From NCBI RefSeq assembly GCF_016722785.1, contig NZ_JAEQNE010000005.1:62001-126000 (forward strand): a stretch of 64,000 bases of DNA, written 5' to 3'. Shown piece by piece: positions 57,635-64,000 of this stretch. How positions within the stretch are numbered: position 1 is the stretch's first letter; every line of letters starts with the position of its first letter. Below the pieces are notes generated by a model. That model was not told the DNA's origin. It was given only the letters and a program-made list of their open reading frames with translations, and ran no database searches. A program made the translations under genes and the position numbers. The stretch is from Ramlibacter monticola. GTDB lineage: Bacteria > Pseudomonadota > Gammaproteobacteria > Burkholderiales > Burkholderiaceae_C.

Positions 57635-57728
57635 AGATGATGAACCAGCGTCGCCGGGCCGCCCCAGGACGCCAGCGCCCCCTCGAGGGGCAGCGACCCA
57701 CGCGCGGTGGGAAAGCGGGGAGGCTCCC
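57635..57728 (+). repeat. junction repeat between binding-protein and amidase genes
   Basis: 94-bp filler with GCCCCCTCGAGGGGC and GACCCACGCGCGGTGGG palindromic words, ending at the GGGGAGG ribosome site of the amidase. Confidence 0.5.
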
Positions 57729-59156
57729 ATGACGCGGGAGGCGCTGCACGAACTCTCCGCGCCGGCGCTCGTCGAGCTCTATCGGCGGCGCGAGGTCTCG
57801 CCGGTTGAAGTGGCGCGCAGCGTGCTCGGGCACGTCGAGCGCTGGGAACAGTACCTGCACGCGCTCTACCTGCTGCGCCCCGAGCAGGTGCTGGAGCAGG
57901 CGCGCGCGAGCGAGGCGCGCTGGCTGAAGGGCGAGCCCCTGGGCCTGCTCGATGGCGTGCCGGTGACGATCAAGGACAACATCGCCACCCGCGGCGACCC
58001 GACGCCGCTCGGCACCGCGGCCAGCGAACTGATCCCGGCGTCGGCCGACGCCCCGCCCGCCGCGCGCGTGCGCGAACAGGGCGCCGTGCTGCTGGCCAAG
58101 ACCACGATGCCGGACTACGGCATGCTGTCCTCGGGCCTGTCTTCCTTCCACAAGCTCGCGCGCAACCCCTGGGACCTGACGAAGACCCCCGGCGGATCCA
58201 GCGCCGGGGCCGGCGCCGCAGCCGCGGCCGGCTACGGCCCGCTGCACCTCGGCACCGACATCGGCGGCTCGCTGCGGCTGCCGGCGGGCTGGTGCGGCAT
58301 CTTCACCTTGAAGCCCAGCCTCGGCCGCGTGCCGATCGACCCGCCCTACATGGGCCGCGCGGCCGGGCCCATGACGCGCACGGTGCAGGACGCCGCGCTG
58401 CTGATGCGGGTGCTGGCCCATCCCGACGAGCGCGACAGCATGAGCCTGCCGGCGCAGGACATCGCCTGGTCGTCCTTCGATGCCGGCTCGGATCGCCTGC
58501 GCGGCCTGCGCGTCGGCCTGCTGCTGGAGGCCGGCTGCGGCCTCGCCGTGGACCCGGAGGTCCGGGCTGCGGTGCAGAAGGCTGCGCGGGCGTTCGAGCG
58601 CGCCGGCGCGGTGGTCGCGCCGATGAAGCCCTTCATGACGCAGGCCATGCTGGACGGCATGGACCACTTCTGGCGCATGCGCTCGCACGTCGACATGCGC
58701 AGCCTGCCGCCGGACGTGAAGGCGCGCGTGCTGCCCTACATCCAGCAGTGGGCCGACAGCGCCGCCGGCCTCACCGGCGAGGCCGTGTTCCGCGCCTTCC
58801 ACCAGTTCCACCTGACCCGCGTCGCCGCGGTCAACGCCTGCCGGCCCTTCGACTACGTGCTCGCGCCGGTCTCGCCGCTGCCGGCCTTCGCGGCGGAACT
58901 GCCCTCGCCCACCAACGACCCGCTGCGGCCGCTGGAGCACATCGGATTCACGGTGCCCTTCAATATGTCGGAGCAGCCGGCCGCCTCGATCAACTGCGGC
59001 TACACGGCCGCGGGTCTGCCGATCGGGCTGCAGATCATCGGCAAGCGCTTCGACGACCTCGGCGTGCTGCAGGTCGCGCGCGCCTTCGAACTGGTGCGCG
59101 AGCCGCAGCGGCCGTGGCCGCAGCCGCCCTCCGAAGCCATCCACCATGTGGACTGA
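57729..59156 (+). CDS. amidase-signature family amidase
   Basis: 475 aa. The Ser-cisSer-Lys triad is K82 (TIKDN), S157 (PGGSSAGAG) and S181 (DIGGSLRLPAG). The family hydrolyses amides to acids and ammonia. It follows a complete Dpp-type importer, so it probably acts on the imported ligand in the cytoplasm. A GatA role is unlikely because no gatB or gatC is near and the GatA-specific regions are missing. Its last 11 bp overlap the next gene. Confidence 0.9.
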   Translation: MTREALHELSAPALVELYRRREVSPVEVARSVLGHVERWEQYLHALYLLRPEQVLEQARASEARWLKGEPLGLLDGVPVTIKDNIATRGDPTPLGTAASELIPASADAPPAARVREQGAVLLAKTTMPDYGMLSSGLSSFHKLARNPWDLTKTPGGSSAGAGAAAAAGYGPLHLGTDIGGSLRLPAGWCGIFTLKPSLGRVPIDPPYMGRAAGPMTRTVQDAALLMRVLAHPDERDSMSLPAQDIAWSSFDAGSDRLRGLRVGLLLEAGCGLAVDPEVRAAVQKAARAFERAGAVVAPMKPFMTQAMLDGMDHFWRMRSHVDMRSLPPDVKARVLPYIQQWADSAAGLTGEAVFRAFHQFHLTRVAAVNACRPFDYVLAPVSPLPAFAAELPSPTNDPLRPLEHIGFTVPFNMSEQPAASINCGYTAAGLPIGLQIIGKRFDDLGVLQVARAFELVREPQRPWPQPPSEAIHHVD

Positions 59157-60489
59157 CGTCCTCGGCAACGGGCTCACCCTGCGCGACGGGGCGAGCCTGG
59201 CCGGGGTCCAGGACTTCGTCGAGGGCTTCCTGGCCAGCGAGGCGCGCGTCGCCAACATCCTGCAGGCGCAGCGGGACGAGAGCCCGATCGTGCAGGCGTA
59301 CTGCGCGGCGCTGCACATGTTCGCGGAGACGGGCGATGCGCCGGCCCACGCGCGGCCGTTCGTGGAACGCGCGCGGGCGGGCGCAGCGTCCGTGACGGCC
59401 CGCGAGCAGCGCTTCATCGAAGCCGTGGCCGCCTGGGTCGAGGGCGACCTGCCCCGGGCCATCCGCCTGCACGAGGAGCAGGCTCGCGAGCATCCGCGCG
59501 ATCTCGCCTCGCTGAAGCTCGGCCAATACCACCTCTTCAACCGCGGCGACTCGCCCGGCATGCTACGCCTCGCGCTGCAGGCGCTGCCGGCCGCGGGCGA
59601 GGTGCCCTGGCTGCACGGCATGCTCGCCTTCGCCTGGGAGCAGTGCCACTTCCTCGAGCAGGCCGAGGCCGCCGCGCGGCGCGCGATCGCGCTGCGGCAC
59701 AAGGAGCCGTGGGCGCACCACGCGCTCGCGCACGTGATGCTCACGCAGGGCCGCCTGGCCGAGGGCCACGCCTTCCTCCAGGACGTGAGCCCCACGTGGA
59801 CGGGCCTCAACTCCTTCATGGTCACGCACAACTGGTGGCACCAGGCGCTGTTCGCGCTGGAACTGGATCGCCCGGAAGAAGTCCTCGCCCTGTTCGACCG
59901 CCGCGTGTGGACCGAGGTCAGGGAATACAGCCAGGACCAGATCAACGCGGTGTCGCTGCTGGCGCGCGCGGAGCTGGCCGGCATCGACGTCGGCCCGCGC
60001 TGGCAGGAGGTCGGCGACTACCTCGCGCGGCGCGGGCACGACCACGTGCTGCCCTTCCTTGACCTGCAGTACCTGTACGGCCTCGCCCGCGCCGGCCGCC
60101 AGGAGGCCGCGCAGGCCCTGATGGAATCGATCGGGCGCCACGCGCTCGCCTGCAGCGGCGACGAGGCCGTGGTGTGGCAGCGCGTGTGCGTGCCGGCGGC
60201 GCGCGGCCTGCTGGCCCACGCGCAGGGGGACTGGAAGACGACGGTGGAAGCGCTGGGGCACGCGCTGCCCCGCCTGGTGGAGATCGGCGGCAGCCACGCC
60301 CAGCGCGACCTGTTCGCGCAGGTCCACCTCGATGCCCTGGTGAAGGCGGGACACCTCGCCGGCGCGCAGAACCTGCTGCAGCCGCTGGTGCGCGCGCAAC
60401 CCGAATCGAAGCGCCTGCAGCGCCAGGCGGCGCGGCTCTATGCCGCGCTGGAGCTGCCTTCGGTGGCCACCAGCTTGCGCTGGTCGTAG
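59146..60489 (+). CDS. TPR protein of the TTC38-like family
   Basis: 447 aa soluble helical protein. Repeated helical pairs such as HGMLAFAWEQCHFLEQAEAAARRAIAL and WAHHALAHVMLTQGRLAEG (about 155-210), with THNWWHQALFALEL and DLQYLYGLARAGR further on, match bacterial relatives of TTC38. No catalytic motif is seen. It overlaps the amidase gene by 11 bp, so it belongs to the same transcript; it may scaffold or assist the amidase. Its last 52 bp overlap the convergent phosphatase gene. Confidence 0.75.
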   Translation: MWTDVLGNGLTLRDGASLAGVQDFVEGFLASEARVANILQAQRDESPIVQAYCAALHMFAETGDAPAHARPFVERARAGAASVTAREQRFIEAVAAWVEGDLPRAIRLHEEQAREHPRDLASLKLGQYHLFNRGDSPGMLRLALQALPAAGEVPWLHGMLAFAWEQCHFLEQAEAAARRAIALRHKEPWAHHALAHVMLTQGRLAEGHAFLQDVSPTWTGLNSFMVTHNWWHQALFALELDRPEEVLALFDRRVWTEVREYSQDQINAVSLLARAELAGIDVGPRWQEVGDYLARRGHDHVLPFLDLQYLYGLARAGRQEAAQALMESIGRHALACSGDEAVVWQRVCVPAARGLLAHAQGDWKTTVEALGHALPRLVEIGGSHAQRDLFAQVHLDALVKAGHLAGAQNLLQPLVRAQPESKRLQRQAARLYAALELPSVATSLRWS

Positions 60490-61118
60490 ACCGGCTGCGG
60501 CGGCAGGTCCGCCAGGTGGCGCGTGTCGGCCCAGCTCAGGATCTCGAATACCCCTCCGGTCACGCGGATGCGGTTCACGCCCGCGTTGGGGATCTCGCTC
60601 TGGCGCGGCCCTTTCAGACCCAGCGAGCGCGCGGTGCGGTAGACCATGTCCAGCACGCCGCCGTGCGTGACCACCACCACCGTCTGCGCCGGGTGCGCGG
60701 CGACCACGCGCTGCACGGCCTCCATCACCCGCGTGTGGAACCGGCGGGTGGACTCGCCCTCGGGCATGGCGAAGTCTTCCTCGAAGCGCAGCCAGCCCTC
60801 CCAGGCCTGCGGGTGCTCGCGCTGGATGTCGTCCACGCGCATGCCGTCCACGCGGCCGAAGGCCTGCTCGCGCAGGCCGCTGTCGGCCACCGGCCGCAGG
60901 GCGAGCTCACCGGCGATGGGTTCGGCGGTCTGGCGGGCGCGCAGCAGGTCGCTCGCGTAGACCGCGTCGGCCTTCTCGCCGGCCAGGCGCGTGGCGAGGC
61001 GGCGGGCCTGTTCGAGTCCGATGGCGTTGAGCGCGACATCGACCTGTCCCTGGAACCGCAGCTCGCGGTTCATCTCGGTCTCGCCGTGCCGCACCAGCAC
61101 CAGTTCGGTAGTTCGCAT
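60438..61118 (-). CDS. histidine phosphatase (phosphoglycerate-mutase-like)
   Basis: 226 aa. The RHG motif LVRHGETEMNRE with nucleophile H11, SDLLRARQTAEPI and VVVVTHGGVLDMVYR with the second His are present. The family includes GpmB, CobC and broad phosphatases; the substrate cannot be told. Its 3' end overlaps the convergent TPR gene by 52 bp. The C-terminal 15 residues encoded there may be dispensable. In related genomes such a gene sits near coaD (recalled). Confidence 0.88.
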   Translation of the reverse strand: MRTTELVLVRHGETEMNRELRFQGQVDVALNAIGLEQARRLATRLAGEKADAVYASDLLRARQTAEPIAGELALRPVADSGLREQAFGRVDGMRVDDIQREHPQAWEGWLRFEEDFAMPEGESTRRFHTRVMEAVQRVVAAHPAQTVVVVTHGGVLDMVYRTARSLGLKGPRQSEIPNAGVNRIRVTGGVFEILSWADTRHLADLPPQPVYDQRKLVATEGSSSAA

Positions 61119-61189
61119 GGCGAAATTATCTCCTCCATTGCGAGATGCGGGGTGCGCACAAACCCACGCAGTGGGTCTATTTACGCCTT

Positions 61190-61318
61190 AAAACCTGACC
61201 GCCGAACGCAGAGGTCGCAAAGGTACGCAGAGGACGCAGAAGGACAGCCAGTGAAAAAGGATTTTTCTGCGTCCTCTGCGTATCCTCTGCGCCCTCTGCG
61301 TTCGGCCGTCTGGTTTTA
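61190..61318. repeat. long inverted repeat of CGCAGAG units
   Basis: Two imperfect arms of about 55 bp (each reading CCGAACGCAGAGG then GCAGAGG/GGACGCAGA units) face each other around a short loop with GTGAAAAAGGATTTTT. The run could form a long cruciform or, read on the minus strand, an RNA hairpin just after coaD. CGCAGAGG-type repeats recur in many bacterial genomes. The right arm contains the coaD stop. Confidence 0.7.
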
Positions 61319-61816
61319 CTCCCGCCCCAAGCTGCGCACTTTCTCGACCAGCCGCTGCTGCACCGTCGGCGAGACGAACTGGTGCACCTCGCCGCCCAGG
61401 ATCGCGATCTCGCGCACGAAGGTGCCGCTGATGAACTGGTACTTGTCGCTGGGGGTGAGGAACACCGTCTCCACTTCGGGCATCAGGTGGCGGTTCATTC
61501 CGGCGAGCTGGAACTCGTAGTCGAAGTCCGTCACCGCCCGCACGCCTCGCACCATCGCCTTGCCGCCGCGCGCCACGACGAAGTCGCGCACCAGGCCGCT
61601 GAAGCCTTCCACCGTGACCTGCGGGTAGTCCTTGAGGGCCTCGCGCGCCATGTCGATGCGCTCCTGCATCGTGAACAGCGACTTCTTGTGGTGCCCCGCC
61701 GCCACCGCCACGATCAGGCGGCCGAACAGCTGGCAGGCGCGGTGCACCACGTCCTCGTGGCCCAGCGTCATGGGATCGAAGGTGCCGGGGTAGACGGCGA
61801 GGACGTCGGTGGCCAT
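61316..61816 (-). CDS. coaD: pantetheine-phosphate adenylyltransferase
   Basis: 166 aa. [15 protein letters not shown] at 10-24 holds the nucleotidyltransferase TxGH-type site, [21 protein letters not shown] binds phosphopantetheine, and ISGTFVREI is the family end signature. Penultimate step of CoA synthesis (established). It follows rsmD by 46 bp on the same strand, a conserved pair. Confidence 0.95.
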   Translation of the reverse strand: MATDVLAVYPGTFDPMTLGHEDVVHRACQLFGRLIVAVAAGHHKKSLFTMQERIDMAREALKDYPQVTVEGFSGLVRDFVVARGGKAMVRGVRAVTDFDYEFQLAGMNRHLMPEVETVFLTPSDKYQFISGTFVREIAILGGEVHQFVSPTVQQRLVEKVRSLGRE

Positions 61817-61862
61817 GGGAATCTCCTGGAGGCCGGCCGCGCCGGCAAGCGGTGTGCGCGAA

Positions 61863-62453
61863 TTATGCAGTGCGGCGCAGCAGGTGCCCGTGCACCGCGC
61901 CGGCCTTCAGGTGGCGCAGTGCTTCGAGGCCGTGCCGCGCCAGCGCCTCGCCCTGCCAGGGGCTCGGGGCCTCGAGGTAGACGAAGCCCTGCGGCGCCAC
62001 GGCCGGCAGGGCCGCGGCCAGCGCCTTGTCGAACAGGTCGGCCTCGAAGGGCGGGTCCAGGAAGACCAGGTCCACGCTGCCGGCCGGCAGCCCGGCGAGC
62101 ACCGTCAGGGCATTGCCTCGCTGCACGCGCACGTTGGCCGCTTCCAGGCGCTTGACCACGGCCCGCAAGGCATCGACCAGCCCGGCGTCCGCTTCGACCA
62201 GCAGGACGTCGGCCGCGCCGCGCGAAGCCGCTTCCAGGCCCAGGGCACCGGTCCCCGCGAAGGCGTCGACGCAGCGCCAGCCGGCCAGGTCCTGCCCGAG
62301 CCAGTTGAACAGGGTTTCGCGCACGCGGTCCGGCGTGGGCCGCAGCCCGGGGCGGTCCGGCACGTCCAGCCGGGTGCGCTTCCAATGGCCGCCGATGATG
62401 CGGACCTGGTTGGGAAGGCTGCGGCGGACGGGAGGGCTGGCGGGGCGGGGCAT
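61863..62453 (-). CDS. rsmD: 16S rRNA (guanine966-N2)-methyltransferase RsmD
   Basis: 196 aa. [35 protein letters not shown] is the family N-terminus; the SAM site is [18 protein letters not shown] and the catalytic motif LDPPF. It methylates G966 of 16S rRNA (established). Start at the ATG giving [11 protein letters not shown]. It lies downstream of the M16-peptidase gene and its terminator, so it probably has its own promoter. Confidence 0.94.
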   Translation of the reverse strand: MPRPASPPVRRSLPNQVRIIGGHWKRTRLDVPDRPGLRPTPDRVRETLFNWLGQDLAGWRCVDAFAGTGALGLEAASRGAADVLLVEADAGLVDALRAVVKRLEAANVRVQRGNALTVLAGLPAGSVDLVFLDPPFEADLFDKALAAALPAVAPQGFVYLEAPSPWQGEALARHGLEALRHLKAGAVHGHLLRRTA

Positions 62454-62480
62454 CGCGCGAGCTTACCTTTGCGGGCGCCC

Positions 62481-62512
62481 AAAAAAATGGGCACGGCCTT
62501 GCGGCCGTGCCC
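62481..62512 (-). terminator. Rho-independent terminator after the M16 peptidase gene
   Basis: On the minus strand, stem GGGCACGGCC / GGCCGTGCCC with a GCAA loop is followed by ATTTTTTT. It ends the upstream peptidase transcript about 140 bp past its stop. Confidence 0.9.
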
Positions 62513-62648
62513 TACTTTCTCCCTGTGAAACTCGCTCGCGTGCTCGCAAGTGGATGCGTGACAGCGCAATCGAATTGTTGAGGGTCTCGCGATTTCGCGC
62601 TGGCGATCCCCTGTCAAAGTTGACAGGTGGGCGGCCACTCCGCCGCCA
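62513..62648 (-). other. 3' untranslated stretch of the peptidase gene
   Basis: 136 bp without a gene between the peptidase stop and its terminator. It holds a perfect palindrome CCTGTCAA AG TTGACAGG (62610-62627). A stable 3'-derived small RNA ending at the terminator is conceivable but has no direct support. Confidence 0.35.
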
Positions 62649-64000
62649 TCACTGTCGGGCGGACGCCACGTCGGCGCCAACCACGACCGTCACCATGCGA
62701 TCCGGCTGCAGTTTGCGGGCGAAAGCCGCCTTGATGTCCGCCGCCGTGACCTTCTCGACCTGCTTCGTCCAGGTGTCCAGGTAATCGAGCGGCAGGTCGT
62801 ACCAGGCGATGTTGGCCAGGTTGTCCACCAGCTTGCGGTTGCTGTCGATGCGCAGCGCGAAGCCGCCGATCATGAAGTCCTTGGCGGCCTTCAGTTCGGC
62901 CTCGGTGGGGCCTTCGGCCACGAAGCGCCGCACCACGTCGCGCGACACCTGCACCGCCTGCGCCGCCTGGTCGGGGCGCGTCTGCAGGCCCACGGTGAAG
63001 GCGCCCGCGTGCATCCCCGGCGAGAAGTAGCTGTAGACGCTGTAGCTCAGTCCGCGCTTCTGCCGCACTTCCTCCGACAGGCGCGAGACGAAGCCGCCGC
63101 CACCCAGGACGTAGTTGCCCAGGAGCAGCGGGAAGTAGTCGGGGTCCGAGCGCTTGTAGCCCGGCTGGCCGATCAGGACGTGCGCCTGGGCCGAGGCGAA
63201 GGGGATGTTGCGTTCGGCCGCGGCGCTGAGCGCCGGCACTTCGGCCACCGGCGGCAGTGGCTCGCAGCGGCCATTCGGCAGCCGCGACAGCAGGGTGGTG
63301 GCGATCTGGTCCGCCTGCGCCCGGCTCACGGCGCCCACGATGCTCACCTTGGCGCGGCAGGGCAGGATCGCGCGGTAGAAGTCCTGCATGTCCTGCACCG
63401 CGATGCGCGAGACCGATTCCTCGGTCGTGTCGTTGCCGTAGGGATGCCCGCCGTAGACCGCCTGGCCGAAGGCCCGGGCCGCGACCGTGGCGGGTCGGGT
63501 GTTGGCTTCGCGGATGGAGGCGATCATGCGCTGGCGGTCGCGCTGCCAGACCGTGTCGGGGAAGGACGGCTCGCCCAGCTCGCGCGCGGCCAGCTTCACG
63601 GCCTTGTCCAGGAGGTCGGGATAGGTGAGCGAGCGCAGGTTGAAGCTCATGCGGTCCAGGCCCGCGCCGCCGCCGAAGGAGGCGCCCAGGTCGGCCCAGG
63701 CTTCGCCGAGCTGGTTCTCGTCCAGGGCCGGTTCGCCGTTGCGCGCCGCGATGCCCTTGGAAGTCATGTCGGCGGTGATGCCGGCCAGGCCCGCCTTGCC
63801 GGCCGGGTCGCGGCGCTCGCCGGCGTCGAAGTCGATCTCGACGTCCACCATCGGCAGGCCGGGGCTTTCGATCAGCAAGACCTGCGCGCCGCTGGCCTGC
63901 TGCCATTTCTGGATCGGCAGCGCCGCGGCGGCCGGGGCGACGAAGGCGCAGGCGAACAGGCCGGCCAGCGCGCCGCGCGCGAGGAAATTCAGGATGCGCA
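62649..64000 (-). CDS. M16 family peptidase-like protein, non-catalytic type (5' end outside window)
   Basis: At least 450 residues. The frame runs to the right edge, where the last two bases give the TG of an NTG codon followed by RILNFLARGALAGLFACAFVAP, a signal peptide. The start is therefore probably at position 64001. The mature part has the M16 fold, with PYGNDTTEESV and the C-terminal GGGFVSRLSEEVRQKRGLSYSV motif. The zinc-binding HxxEH of active M16 subunits is absent at the expected N-terminal site (GLAGITADMTSKG instead). It is thus the non-catalytic partner of a pair, with the active subunit presumably upstream outside the window. Confidence 0.87.
   Translation of the reverse strand, partial: RILNFLARGALAGLFACAFVAPAAAALPIQKWQQASGAQVLLIESPGLPMVDVEIDFDAGERRDPAGKAGLAGITADMTSKGIAARNGEPALDENQLGEAWADLGASFGGGAGLDRMSFNLRSLTYPDLLDKAVKLAARELGEPSFPDTVWQRDRQRMIASIREANTRPATVAARAFGQAVYGGHPYGNDTTEESVSRIAVQDMQDFYRAILPCRAKVSIVGAVSRAQADQIATTLLSRLPNGRCEPLPPVAEVPALSAAAERNIPFASAQAHVLIGQPGYKRSDPDYFPLLLGNYVLGGGGFVSRLSEEVRQKRGLSYSVYSYFSPGMHAGAFTVGLQTRPDQAAQAVQVSRDVVRRFVAEGPTEAELKAAKDFMIGGFALRIDSNRKLVDNLANIAWYDLPLDYLDTWTKQVEKVTAADIKAAFARKLQPDRMVTVVVGADVASARQ

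Noticed and set aside
61190-61318. CRISPR array suggested by repeated CGCAGAGG units
   Set aside because: The units are 7-12 bp, arranged as an inverted repeat without spacers, and no cas gene is present.

Overview
The window is GC-rich, densely coded DNA from a betaproteobacterium, most likely Burkholderiales and probably Comamonadaceae (Ramlibacter/Variovorax-like). This rests on family resemblance of the proteins, on the housekeeping gene order (mutY, mutM, TPR gene, lolB, ispE, tRNA-Gln, prs, rplY, pth, ferredoxin, coaD, rsmD), and on GC-rich filler repeats at gene junctions. No species can be named from the sequence alone.

Region 1 (about 0.1-14.6 kb) is a polyamine uptake and catabolism locus, almost all on the minus strand. 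In transcription order it holds an agmatinase-type ureohydrolase, a glutamine-synthetase-like enzyme, then (past a divergent MocR-type regulator) alanine dehydrogenase, a PuuD-like hydrolase, a PuuA-like gamma-glutamylpolyamine synthetase, a SpuC-like putrescine:pyruvate aminotransferase, a complete PotFGHI importer and a DUF3138 outer-membrane protein. Alanine dehydrogenase would regenerate the pyruvate used by the aminotransferase. A tRNA-Arg(ACG) with its own terminator closes the region.

Region 2 (15-20.6 kb) holds a CaiB/BaiF CoA-transferase, a MaoC-type hydratase, two tandem MFS transporters and a nitroreductase. Region 3 (20.6-29.8 kb) is a complete recC-recB-recD operon with 4-bp start/stop overlaps; it runs directly into the nitroreductase gene.

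Region 4 (about 29.9-35 kb) is the most unusual part: a compact gas-vesicle cluster on the minus strand (gvpJ-like, gvpA, gvpF, gvpG, gvpL, gvpS-like, a third gvpF/L, gvpK). No gvpN ATPase is visible in it. Two small unknown genes follow.

Region 5 (35-52 kb) is core genome: a small CxxC protein, tRNA-Ile(CAT) overlapping the end of hrcA, nadK, recN, rapZ, mutY, a dynamin-like GTPase, mutM, a TPR protein, lolB, ispE, tRNA-Gln, prs, rplY, pth, a small secreted protein and a YfhL-type ferredoxin. An IS110-family element sits between rapZ and mutY, flanked by inverted copies of a REP-like palindrome.

Region 6 (52-60.5 kb) is a Dpp/Opp-type ABC importer with an amidase and a TPR gene, apparently inserted into the conserved order. 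Region 7 (60.4-64 kb) returns to core genes: a histidine phosphatase, coaD, rsmD and an M16 peptidase-like gene that runs off the right edge.
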